Positions 9,319 to 18,834 of a stretch of 64,000 nt of DNA are shown here, piece by piece; the stretch's first letter is position 1, and each line of letters starts with the position of its first letter. The stretch is from assembly GCF_002104995.1 (NCBI RefSeq), contig NW_024468268.1:1-64000 (forward strand). The letters run 5' to 3'. The position numbers and the translations under genes were made by a program. Below the pieces are notes generated by a model. That model worked only from the letters and a program-made list of their open reading frames with translations, had not been told where the DNA came from and ran no database searches. Source of the stretch: Linderina pennispora. Taxonomy: Eukaryota > Kickxellomycota > Kickxellomycetes > Kickxellales > Kickxellaceae.

Positions 9319-11160
9319 CTACGAGCTGCAAGAGCACTGGAGACCCTCGCCCCAGTTTGGGACGGGCCCGGCATAGCGTTCAGCATCGGGCACATGGGGG
9401 ACATCATCATCAAAGGCGTGCATCGTCATCAGGTCGAGCACTTGGTCGACAATCTCGGTGTTGCCCTGCTCGGTCTTGTCGATTACGTCCTGGGCGACCC
9501 AGTTGCGCAGCACGAATTTCGGGTTCTGGCGCTTCATCGCCTGGCCGACAAGGCCGGCTGACTCCTGGGTGAGCTCGCCCACATCGTCCTGCAGCCGGGG
9601 CAGATACACATGCAGGTAGTACTGCTTGAGCTTGTCCTTCCACTTGTCGGCATCGCATGTCAAGGAGCGAGCAACGAGCGAGTCGACATGGGCATCGAGC
9701 AAAGAATCGCGCTCAGCAGAGACCAGGATGGGCGGGATGTCGCAGAGCGAGCGCATTGCAAAGGTGTAGTCGGTGCTGGCTGTCTCCAGCAGATCCAAGA
9801 ACGGCTGGATGACGAGCTTCAGGTCATCCTCGCTGCTCTTGTTGGCCAGGCCGAATTTCCTGCGCATCAGCATCGCATACTGGCTTGCATACTCGCCGGC
9901 AAAGCTGTTGAGCGAATCCTTGACCAGCGCAATGGTCGTGTCCTTGACGTCGTTCATGTGGGCGCTGGTCTCAGGCACTGCCTGGCCCTCGTCAATAAGC
10001 ACCGAGAGGGGGCCGGCCAGGCGCAGCAGGTTCCACAGTGCCACGCGCGGCTGCTCCTTGAAGGCATAGCGGCCGGTGGGGTCCGAGTGGTTGCAGATAA
10101 AGTCTGGGTTGTACGCGTCCAGGAACGCATATGGCCCGTAGTCGATGGTCAGGCCCAGCACCGACATATTGTCGGTGTTCATCACGCCGTGGCAGAACCC
10201 GACTGCCTGCCAGTGTGCCGCCATCAACGCCGTCCGCAGCATGATCTGATGCAGTAGCAGTGCGTACCGGTTCTTCTCTGCGGTCTCCTGTGCGGTCAGC
10301 TCGGGGAAATGCCTGGCAATAACATAGTCTGCGAGCTTCCGCACAAGCCTCGCGTCCTGCCGCGACGCCGGCAGCTCAAACGAGCCGAACCGAACCCAGG
10401 ATGGCGCCAGACGGGTGACAATTGCGCCGCGCTCCATCTCCTCGCGCACCACGGCCCGCTCGGTAAACACTAGCGCCAGGGAGCGTGACGTCGGGACGCC
10501 CAGCGCCGCCATATGCTCGGCTGCCAGGTACTCGCGGATGCTCGACCGCCTGACCGCATATCCATCGGCGAACCTCGAGTATGGCGTGCGCCCCGCTCCC
10601 TTGAGCTGCACCTCCCAGCGGCCATTCTGGACCACTTCGCCCAGGGAGATTGCCCGGCCGTCGCCCAGCTGCTCCGCCCACACGCCAAACTGGTGCCCGC
10701 CATAGCAGTGCGCCCAGGGCCGTGCCCCGCTTAGCATCTCATTGCCGCTCCACACATTTGCCGCTGCCTGCGGGTCATCCAGAAACCGCTGCTTCTCCAA
10801 CCCAAGCAACTGGGCGCCTGCTGGGCTGACGCTGATCAGCTGCGGAGAGTCGTGGTGGCTGGGCACCGCCCAGCTGTAGAGCGCCCCGGTGACTTTGCGC
10901 GAGGCGCGGAATTTGGCCTCGGGCACATCTATTTCGTCTGTGCTTTGGTCGTATGGCGACCTAGGCACCACGGGGTCGCCGGGCAGGTCCTGCGTGAATG
11001 TGTGCTCAAAGTGCAGCGCGTTGGTCCACTGTGCGGCGGCTGTCTGTGGGCGCAGCTTGGTTTTGGCGAAGCTCGCGGCTTCGTCGGTTGAAAATAGGTT
11101 CACTAGGCTCATTTGCGGCTTCCCTCTAAAGTTCCTGATACACGAATTGAGACGGTACAT
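9319..11160 (-). CDS. SELENOO: Protein adenylyltransferase SelO (Cys form)
   Basis: 613-aa pseudokinase-fold enzyme of the SelO/YdiU family, which transfers AMP from ATP to Ser/Thr/Tyr of target proteins, usually in mitochondria. The N-terminus MYRLNSCIRNFRGKPQ is basic and Ser/Arg-rich, fitting a mitochondrial presequence. Diagnostic stretches in order are ARPWAHCYGGHQFGVWAEQL, GDGRAISLGE, EVQLKGAGRTPYSR (ATP-binding Lys), RRSSIREYLAAEHMAALG, CHGVMNTDNMSVLG and LTIDYGPYAFLDAY. Animal SelO carries selenocysteine near the C-terminus; here the protein ends LQCSCSS, so Cys occupies that place. Length is typical for eukaryotic SelO. The next gene starts divergently only about 290 bp upstream, so the two may share a promoter region. 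Confidence 0.95.
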   Translation of the reverse strand: MYRLNSCIRNFRGKPQMSLVNLFSTDEAASFAKTKLRPQTAAAQWTNALHFEHTFTQDLPGDPVVPRSPYDQSTDEIDVPEAKFRASRKVTGALYSWAVPSHHDSPQLISVSPAGAQLLGLEKQRFLDDPQAAANVWSGNEMLSGARPWAHCYGGHQFGVWAEQLGDGRAISLGEVVQNGRWEVQLKGAGRTPYSRFADGYAVRRSSIREYLAAEHMAALGVPTSRSLALVFTERAVVREEMERGAIVTRLAPSWVRFGSFELPASRQDARLVRKLADYVIARHFPELTAQETAEKNRYALLLHQIMLRTALMAAHWQAVGFCHGVMNTDNMSVLGLTIDYGPYAFLDAYNPDFICNHSDPTGRYAFKEQPRVALWNLLRLAGPLSVLIDEGQAVPETSAHMNDVKDTTIALVKDSLNSFAGEYASQYAMLMRRKFGLANKSSEDDLKLVIQPFLDLLETASTDYTFAMRSLCDIPPILVSAERDSLLDAHVDSLVARSLTCDADKWKDKLKQYYLHVYLPRLQDDVGELTQESAGLVGQAMKRQNPKFVLRNWVAQDVIDKTEQGNTEIVDQVLDLMTMHAFDDDVPHVPDAERYAGPVPNWGEGLQCSCSS

Positions 11161-11452
11161 TTACAAGAGGAAACAAAAGGGTGAAGGAAAGGGTGCTAAC
11201 AGAGACTTGGCCACAGCTCTGAGCGTGGAGGCATTGGGAGGTTCTTGGCATTCGTTATCTTTTGAGCTACTCACGTGGGTTGTCCCATCACCTGTCTGGA
11301 GACCGAGCAAAGCACGCGAAATGCACACTGGTTGCCTTTTTTGCCGGACCGCAATCCGATCGTCCGGAAAATGGCATTGAGAAGCTGGGCCTGTTTTTTC
11401 ATGTTACGCTTTTGTTGTTCTTTTGACTTCCCCCCCCCATCTCTAAATTTCA

Positions 11453-12457
11453 ATGACAGCAATGCCAGTGGCAACAGAGACAGCAAACAAGGTCGTGCTT
11501 ATCACAGGTGGAAACAGCGGCGTCGGGCTCTCGCTCGCCGGCCAGCTACTTGCCGCATCCAAAGACTACCACAATCGTGCTCGCCTGCCGCAACCTCGCC
11601 AAGGCCACAGGAGGCTCGCGCGTCGCTTCAGCTGCAGTACCCCAGTAGCGACGTGCAGGTGGTTCAGCTGGACACTAGCAGCATAGCCTCAGTGCAGCAG
11701 GCAGCAAAGGAGATCCTGGGGAGGTTCACTAGGCTCGATCTTCTGTGCTGCAATGCGGGAGCAATGCCAATCGACAAGTTCAATGTTGCGGCGGTGCTGA
11801 AGAGCCTGGCGACGGATCCGGCCAGATTCTTCGAGTCGTCAGTGGCGTTTGACCAGAAGCGCGGATTGGTGACGGGCGACGGCCTGGGGACGACCTTTGC
11901 GACCAACGTGTTTGGGCACTATTTGCTGATCCACAAGCTCCTGGATCTCCTGTCGCAGTCTCGGGCGCGCGTGGTCTGGACCGGCTCGGCGGCCAACAGC
12001 CTGCAGTTTTCACGCGCCGACTACCAGCACGTGCACGGCGCGATGCCGTACGAGTCGTCAAAGTACATAGTGGATCAGATCGTGCAGCCGCTGGACGAGA
12101 GGCTGGCGCTGCGCAATGTGCGGTGTTTTGTGGTGGAGCCCGGGAATGTGTGCTCGGCGTTTCTGTCGAGCTACAACATGCCATTCTTTGAGGCGCTGGT
12201 GTTTGTGTTTTTCGTCTTGGTTCGGGTCGTGGTGGGCATGGAGCGGCTGACGATTTCGCCCGAGAACGGGTGCGTTGCCAATCTGTTCGTGGCCACAGGC
12301 CAGCGAGGACGAGCTGGATGCGAGGATCAAATACTATAGCTGTGCGTCGCGGCTAGGCAGGCCGTTTGTCGACATGAAGCCGATCAAATACGATAAGGAT
12401 GTGGGCAGGTTCCTGATCGGCAAGCTTGACAAGCTGGTTGAAAAGTACGACAAGTAA
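11453..12457 (+). pseudogene. ERG27/HSD17B7-like 3-ketosteroid reductase, three frameshifts
   Basis: Short-chain dehydrogenase most like ERG27/17beta-HSD7, which reduces the 3-keto intermediate during sterol C4 demethylation at the ER. The start MTAMPVATETANKVVLITGG leads into the cofactor motif TGGNSGVGLSLA. Then come LLCCNAGAMP, TADGLxxTFATNVFGHYLLI-type sequence, the catalytic-type YESSKY, and VVEPGNVCSAFL followed by a hydrophobic membrane-associated stretch, all in ERG27 order. Three surplus bases break the frame, near 11564, at 11607 and at 12298. Reading across them restores a continuous protein ending FLIGKLDKLVEKYDK at 12457. Either consensus errors or a dead copy; because ERG27 is normally essential, sequence error is quite possible. 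Confidence 0.75.
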
Positions 12458-12749
12458 AAGTCTTTCCTGCAGGGAACTGCAGTAATGTATTCAAGATAAT
12501 GCAAAAGCTAGCTGGCATAGGATACGAGTCCAGATCGTCTGTCACATTTAACGTTCCTCTTCAGGACGTGTAACTGTACCAGTGACGAGTATAGAAAAGC
12601 GGTGCTGGCAAAATTGCAGGCAGGCGGAAGATATCGAGGATGAATATTTATAACCCATATATTGGTCAACACTGCAGGGATCGTTGGTATATTGAAACCT
12701 CCATTCATTTTCGGGCAAAGCATAGTCGTCAATAACTGTATATATTCCC

Positions 12750-12959
12750 ATGTCGTTCCAAGAAACAAACTTCCACACGCTGGCACGGCAAGCCAGCATA
12801 TGCGAGATCCTCAACAACCACTCCCTGCTACTCGCCTACAGCATCCAGCACGGCGAATCACCGGCGCAGCTGCGTCTCCGGCTAGCCAAGGCGCTGAGCG
12901 GGCACACACAGCGGCGGCGGTCGAACGTGCCTATGCGTCGAAACTTGAGTTCTCAATAA
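12750..12959 (+). CDS. Hypothetical 69-aa protein
   Basis: Open frame MSFQETNFHTLARQASICEI... with a helical, hydrophilic composition and a basic tail (HTQRRRSNVPMRRNL). I do not recognise a family. It lies on the same strand as the GID RING gene and has few competing frames, but no supporting motif. It may be a small real gene or chance. Confidence 0.3.
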   Translation: MSFQETNFHTLARQASICEILNNHSLLLAYSIQHGESPAQLRLRLAKALSGHTQRRRSNVPMRRNLSSQ

Positions 12960-13237
12960 TAAATCATGTACGGTACACTAACCCTGAGCGCGCGACTGCA
13001 ACAAACGCGTCCAGTTCTCAAAGGTCCGCCAAAAATGTTATTCCAGACACATTTAAAGGACCGGCAAATGAGCGATAGAGCAGACGCACAGCAGTCAGAC
13101 AACGTGGCATATTTCAAGCGCAGTTTCTCAAGATTGAGAAACCCGCTGATTGACAAAGAGAAACCCCCAGCACAACGGCCTGGCGAAAGCAATGACCTGC
13201 GGTTTGGTGTGGGTGGGGGATTATGGGGGCAGAAAAT

Positions 13238-13308
13238 AGCACTTGATATACTGGCTGCAATTCCACACTCCACTGAATGTGGAATTCGCAGCCAGTACAT
13301 CAAGTGCT
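13238..13308. repeat. Foldback hairpin, 30-bp arms, 10-nt loop
   Basis: The left arm 13238-13267 (AGCACTTGATATACTGGCTG...) and the right arm 13278-13308 are reverse complements over about 30 bp with a single mismatch and one bulged base. The loop is CTCCACTGAA. It lies 230 bp upstream of the GID RING start codon. Such a duplex is far longer than a chance inverted repeat and would form a Dicer-sized stem if transcribed. It could also be a tiny foldback transposon remnant. Confidence 0.8.
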
Positions 13309-13541
13309 GCCTAGCTGCTGCTCCACACGAGATGCATCGCTCTCCCCAGGGCCCATTAATAGCAAGAATGCATTCTTGCCGAGGAGACGTCATCAGCCGA
13401 GGGATCACGTGTGTGGCCACTTTTGATTCCAAGGTTCTTCCAGGCCTCACCTCTGCTCCGGTTTCCTTTTTTCTCACCTTCCTTCAGTAATAATATATTT
13501 CTTGTACTATTTTTCTCTCGCAATACCTTTTTTTGCTACAA

Positions 13542-14761
13542 ATGGACGGGCTGGTGCGTGATTGCGACAAGCTGGCCAAGCACCAGACGGTGCTGAACAA
13601 CAAGACGCTGCATGCGATCGACGGACTGATAAAGGCGATGGAGGAGGTGCGGCAGACGGAGGAGTCGGAGCGGCAGAAGCAGCTGGTGAAGCTGAAGAGC
13701 CAGGTGGACAAGGCGCAGGGGCAGGTCAACGAGCAGCTGAAGGATCTGTACACAACAGTATCCAAGTACGGCAAGCACGTGGAAAAGGCAAGCAATCAAA
13801 GTGAAAAATGTGAGGGGCAGGGGGTCGATGCAAATGCTAAACAGGGGCTGCAAGGAGAGGGTGGTAGGCGTTCAAGCTGGACCTGACGGTGGTGAGCGCA
13901 TCACCGGCATTCGCCGACAAGCAGTCGGTGGTGGCAGAGACGCTGCTGACAGCATTTCCTGCGCGAGGGCGACTTCTCGGCAGCCAGCGCATTTGCCTCT
14001 GAGGCGCAGCTGGACCTGCCAGCGCACACGCAGCAGCAGTTTTCGGAAATGTACGCGACAGTGGCGGCGATGCGCACAGACCCGCACGACCTGACCAAAG
14101 CGCTGCAGTGGGCCGATGCGGCACGCGGATGCAGAGCTGGCGTTCCCGCTGCACCGGCTGCGGTTCCTGCAGCTGATCGAGATGGGCCAGACGACCGAGG
14201 CACTGGCGTATGCGCGCACATGGTTCCAGCGGTTCGCCAGCGCCGAGCACATGGCGGAGATCCAGCACCTGATGGGCATATTCATCTACGCACGCGACCT
14301 CCGGGCGTCGCCGTATGCGGACATGTTCGACAGCCGGCGGTGGGAGGACGGGGCAAGGCTGTTTGCGCGGGCGTTCTGCGCGCACCTGGGGCTGGCGGCG
14401 GAGTCGCCGCTGGGCGTGGCAGCGGGGGCGGGCGCCAGGGCCCTGCCGGTGGTCAGCAAAATGTCAGGGGCTGATGCGCGAGAAGCGCGTGGAGTGGTCG
14501 GCGCAGGACGAGCTGGCGGTGGAGGTGCCGCTGCCCGAGAACATGCGGTTCCACTCGGTCTTTGCCTGCCCCGTATCCAAGGAGCAGGCCAGCTCGGCCA
14601 ACCCGCCGATGATGATGCCGTGCGGCCACGTGGTGTGCCGGGCGTCGCTGGAGCGCCTGGCGCGCGGCGTGCGGCCCGGAGCAGTCGCATCGGGCAGATT
14701 CAAGTGCCCGTACTGCCCGTCCATGTCGACGCTGGGCGACGCCAAGCGAGTGTACTTTTGA
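13542..14761 (+). CDS. RMD5: GID/CTLH E3 ligase RING subunit (RMD5/GID2-like), frameshifted
   Basis: RMD5/GID2 (RMND5 in animals) is a RING-type subunit of the GID/CTLH ubiquitin ligase that degrades gluconeogenic enzymes in yeast. Exon 1 (13542-13787) begins MDGLVRDCDKLAKHQ and is coiled-coil. An 80-bp intron with a GC donor (AAG|GCAAGC) ends at 13867, after which AFKLDLTVVSASPAFADKQS continues. A LisH/CTLH-like helical region follows (FLREGDFSAASAFASEAQ; FPLHRLRFLQLIEMGQTTEA). The C-terminus has the degenerate RING FACPVSKEQ...PPMMMPCGHVVC...FKCPYCP typical of RMD5. Three surplus bases interrupt the frame, at 13958, 14121 and in the G-run at 14467-14470. With each removed the protein is continuous, so this is either an intact gene with consensus errors or a recent pseudogene. 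Confidence 0.85.
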
Positions 14762-14812
14762 CGGTTAACGATCCCTCCCCTGTGGGCGGCCTAATACATG
14801 GGTTATCTGCTT

Positions 14813-16527
14813 TTAATTTTTGGTTACTGGGCAAAAAACTGGACTACTGTGCTGCGAGACAGGGCCTAGCCCAGCAGGCGCCAGGATGGCCTCGTACACG
14901 CGCTTCTTCTCGGCCTTGTCCATGGCCTGCGCGATCTGCGCGCGCGCGCCCTGCAGAAGCTCCTTGGTCCTGGGGCCCGTAGCCGGCGACTCCAGCAGAG
15001 CCCTGACCGGGAACGCGCCCGCCACTGCCGCATCCACCAGCAGCCCTCCTCCTCCAGAGCGCTCAGCACGTCCGAGCCGAACTGCGGGTTCTGGTCGCCG
15101 ACCACCGCGCCCTCGGGCTTTGTGTGCTCGGCGATGATGCAGTTGGTGATCACGCGATTGGCAATCGGATCAACCAACACGTGCTTGTCCGAGATCTGGC
15201 GCCGCACCAGCGCCAGCACCGCCTCCCACGCCTGCTGCTTGTCGCCCAGCGCGCGCAGCAGCGTCTCGGACACGGCCTGGCTGGGCATGGGGTCGAAGAT
15301 GGCCGTATCGGACATTCCCCGCGACCCACAGGAGCAGGCGCTCGGACACGGGCCCGGCCAGCTCGCGCTGCCTGGCACTGGGGTCTTTCTTGCTGGTCAC
15401 CGCGCGCACGCTGTCGCCGGCCTCCAGGATCTTCAGGGCCTCGCTGCCGACGTACTGCGGGCAGCGGCCGGCCAGGACATACAGGATCACGCGTCTGCCG
15501 TACTTGTCGGCCAGCAGCTCGTGGGCGTTGCTGAGCAGCTCGGGCACCAGCGTCTTGTTGACAAACACCGTGTCGTCAACGCAGTCCATGGCCTGCAGGA
15601 TCACCGCATGCCCGTACTCCTCCTTGGCCACGCGCTCGGCGAACGGCTTGATGGACTTGATCGATGGCCTTGCGGTCCTTGGCCGTGCCATGCAGAAGGC
15701 ACAGCATTCCGGCGTGGGCGCCGTCGCGCGTATGCAGAATCTCCACCACCAGCTCGCGCATGGTCTCGATCATCTCCATGCGCTGCGGGTGGTCGGCGTG
15801 CCGCAGAAAGTCCAGCAGCGCGCGATGCACTATCGACTGGCCCACCGTGGCCTTCTCCAGCAGCGGCGTCAGCGCGCCCTTCAGCGACAGCATTGCCGGC
15901 TGGCGCTTCTGCGGGTTCTTCGCCAGCACCTCGTCCAGCGACTTCAGCTGGTCGTCCTTGAACACCGCAAACTCATTGCCGTACATCTCCGCCGAGAGCA
16001 ACCACCGCTGCCGCGCATTCGCATACGTCGCATAGCACTCCTCCACCACCACCCCCGCGTCCTTGTGCTTGATCAGCTTCCGCACCTGCCCGTAGAACGA
16101 CTCGATGATCTCCCCGCGGAACCGGTTCGACAGCTTCAGCAGCCTGAGCACAATGTGCCGCCCGTACGTGCTCTTCGCCAGCTCCACAAACCCGCCCCGC
16201 AGCTCCTCGGCGATCTGGTCGCGCTGCTTTGCCGTGCCGTATTTCAGGCACGTCTGCAGCACCCGGCTCATGTCGTGCTTGAACGTGATCTCCTTGATGT
16301 GGCCCGACAGGAGCGCCATCATCTCCGTCATCTTCTGCGAGCGCACCGATGCCTCTAGGTCGCGTTGCCGGAGCGTCTCCCACAGCTTGCGCGCCGCTAG
16401 TTTGAGCTCCCCCGACGGCTGCGCCAGCACCCGCTCGATGCGCTGCTTTTTCTGCTGCTGCCGCGACTCCTGCGGTGTCGCCGCCTCCTTGCGCTTCGCG
16501 TCCTTAGTTGTACTCTTGCTTGGCCAT
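14813..16527 (-). CDS. PUF6: PUF6-type Pumilio-repeat protein, frameshifted
   Basis: Nucleolar Pumilio-like RNA-binding protein; in yeast PUF6 acts in 60S assembly and ASH1 mRNA repression. The N-terminus is Lys-rich (SKSTTKDAKRKEAATPQES...KKQRIERVLAQPSGEL), then helical Puf repeats appear: ITFKHDMSRVLQTCLKYG, STYGRHIVLRLLKLSNRF, MYGNEFAVFKDDQ, EEYGHAVILQAMDCVDD and DKYGRRVILYVLAGRCPQYV, each near the usual 36-residue spacing. The apparent ATG is 16527. Frame changes occur near 16520, 15660, 15318 and 15050; the first three are surplus-base events, the last has the opposite sign. The similarity extends continuously across them. Convergent with the GID RING gene, the two 3' ends being about 50 bp apart. 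Confidence 0.82.
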
Positions 16528-16854
16528 GGGACTATTTTAATGTAATGTATAAAGAGCGGTATTTTTTAGGAGAAAGGCAAGATGCATAGGGAGGGCGCTA
16601 GTGATCTTGCTGGCTGTTGAGAAAAAAAAATAGCCAGATTATTTTTTTCGTAAACTTGATCTTGTGATCTGCGATCAACATATGGCTTGTAGTTTTGTGC
16701 TGGTACCTTCAACACCACATGCTAAATGCCCTGGCTCCGTGCCTATTGCTGCAAATAAAGCACACATGACATCAGCCCGCCAGGACAGAAATGAAAACTC
16801 CGCCCCTTGCTCTGCACAATATATCTCTCCTCTGCAAACCCCTCCCAGCCCAAG

Positions 16855-17901
16855 ATGCTTTCATCATCCAAATACATTCTCTCCGGCAAAGTCGCCATCA
16901 TCACCGGTGGCCTGGGCGGAATCGGCCAAAGCCATAGCCACAAAGCTTGCTGGAAGAAAACGCCAAGGTAGTGCTAGCTGACATCCACGACCAAGAGGCT
17001 GGTCAGACGCTTACGCAGCCCCTCGGCAGCAACGCCGCCTTTATCCACTGCGACGTCAGCGACCCAAGGCAAATCGCCCAAGCCATCTCCTTTGCAGCCA
17101 CAATATTCGGCCAACTGGATATTCTGGTAAACAACGCCGGGATTGCCTCGCTCAAGCCGCTCTACGGCGCTCTGACCTTTGAGGAGATGTCGAGGATTAT
17201 TGACGTGAATTTGCGTGCGCCGATAGAGTTCTCGCGCCAGTTCGTCCAGTACATCCAAGGGGATGGGCGGAGGGGCGTGGTTCCTGAATATTGCCTCTAC
17301 TACCGCGTTCCACAAGGTGATGAATCTGGAGGTTTATGCCGCGACCAAAGCTGCATTGATCAGCTATACAGAGTCGACCGGCCACTTGCAAAATGTGCGT
17401 ATGGCCGCTATTGCTCCCTGTTTCGTCGACTCGCCCCTAGTCGCTGCTTCCCCATTATTCAAGAATCCTGAGTGGCTGTGGGAAAAAGGTCTGGTGCCTC
17501 TGGACAAGGTCGCCGAATGCGCCGTCAGGGTTGTCAAGGACGAGAACGCCAGGGCGAAGACTTTTACTGTTGTCGGAAACTGGACCGTGTGCGTCGATAT
17601 GCGCGTCAAGGAGTATGCGCTGTATGTACTGCTGGTGGTGTGCGCTGTTTCTGCTGTGGTCGCTCAAGTGACTAGGGTGCAAGGACGCCTAATAGATATG
17701 TTAAAATCCGCGCGACGTAGCGCTGGAAGACAAATGATGCATTGCTCCATTTGTAGCTGGCATTTCCCACATTGCCTTTATGTGAATCGTGTCCTCCGTC
17801 ACTATTACATGTCCGCACCTACTTCACTATACTGCATAAAAGGGAGAAAAGACAATGGGCGCAACTTGCCTAATGCATTGCCTGCAGCCACCAGAAAATA
17901 A
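16855..17901 (+). pseudogene. SDR (15-PGDH-like), first of tandem pair, frameshifted
   Basis: NAD(P)-dependent short-chain dehydrogenase paralogous to the next gene. It opens MLSSSKYILSGKVAIITGG with the TGGLGGIG cofactor motif, then FGQLDILVNNAGIASLKPLY (NNAG) and the catalytic-type YAATKAALISYTES. Surplus single bases at 16930, 16949 and 17262 break the frame; removing them gives an alignment with the downstream copy throughout (for example IEFSRQFVQYI in both). The open tail beyond about 17685 has no counterpart in the paralogue and may reflect a further indel. The substrate is unknown; 15-hydroxyprostaglandin dehydrogenase is only the nearest familiar type. Confidence 0.7.
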
Positions 17902-17943
17902 AACAACCCCTTTCTCCTCCTCTTGCTCAGTTTTCTTTACAGT

Positions 17944-18834
17944 ATGCCTGCCGAATATTCTGTCTCTGGAAAAGTCGCCTTAATCACCGGTGCCCTCGGT
18001 GCCATCGGCACAGCCATCGCCCAAAAGCTGCTCACCAACGGTGCCAAAGTGGTCTTTGCCGATATCCGCGATGTCAACGAAGGCACTGAGCTTGTTGCAA
18101 AATACAACAACAACGCATGTTATGTACACTGCGATGTACGCAGCTCCGAGGACATCGCCAACGCGCTTCGCCACGCCGTAGCAACGTTCGGCCGCCTCGA
18201 CATCCTAGTAAATAACGCCGCTGTATTCACTGTCGAGTCGCTCTACAGGACCGAGACGTTTGCTGCCATCCAAATGGGTATTGACGTGAATCTGCGCGGA
18301 CCCATCGAGTTCTCGCGCCAGTTCGTCCAGTACATCTGGGAGGATAAAGCCAACCGCTCTGGTGTGATCATCAATATGGCATCCATGTCTGGATGCATGC
18401 CAACGCGCGGCATCGAAGTCTACGCGGCTACCAAATCTGCACTCTTGAACTTCACTCACGCCTCCAAGTCCCTTGCCCCTGCCGTACGCGTTTCTGCTTT
18501 AGCGCCCTATTATGTCGACACTCCAGCGGTCAACCAAAGCAAGGGTCTGGCCAAATCTGGAATTATCAAGCACCAACTGGTGGTGTCTACCGAGCAGGTC
18601 GCTGAGGCAACTGTCAGGACGATTCAGGATAAGAAAAGCGCAGGCAAGGCGTATGTTTTGATTGGGAACTGGGCTGTCAGAGCAAATCTGTTCATATACG
18701 AGTTTTCTTTTATCGCTATCATGGTCGTGGCGTTCTTTTCGCTTTTCGTCGCCAAGGTCAAGGGTATTGGCCCGCCACCAGAGTTCGTCCAGAGTCAGGA
18801 TGCATTAACCAGGGACGAAAAGAAGACAAAGTAA
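17944..18834 (+). CDS. Short-chain dehydrogenase/reductase, second of tandem pair
   Basis: 296-aa intact SDR starting MPAEYSVSGKVALITGA. Motifs: cofactor TGALGAIG (about 15-22), acidic FADIRD after beta-2, CDVRSS, RLDILVNNAAV (NNA), an SGVIINMASMSG active-site Ser segment and the catalytic YAATKSAL with Tyr and Lys four apart. A hydrophobic segment near the C-terminus (FIAIMVVAFFSLFVAKV) suggests membrane anchoring. The ATG at 17944 fits the family start better than the in-frame ATG at 17923. It is a tandem duplicate of the broken SDR upstream, about 40 bp away. Substrate unknown. Confidence 0.88.
   Translation: MPAEYSVSGKVALITGALGAIGTAIAQKLLTNGAKVVFADIRDVNEGTELVAKYNNNACYVHCDVRSSEDIANALRHAVATFGRLDILVNNAAVFTVESLYRTETFAAIQMGIDVNLRGPIEFSRQFVQYIWEDKANRSGVIINMASMSGCMPTRGIEVYAATKSALLNFTHASKSLAPAVRVSALAPYYVDTPAVNQSKGLAKSGIIKHQLVVSTEQVAEATVRTIQDKKSAGKAYVLIGNWAVRANLFIYEFSFIAIMVVAFFSLFVAKVKGIGPPPEFVQSQDALTRDEKKTK

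Noticed and set aside
12953-13490. Overlapping 174-codon frames on both strands
   Set aside because: They mirror each other across the hairpin region, have no domain, and the real gene starts at 13542.
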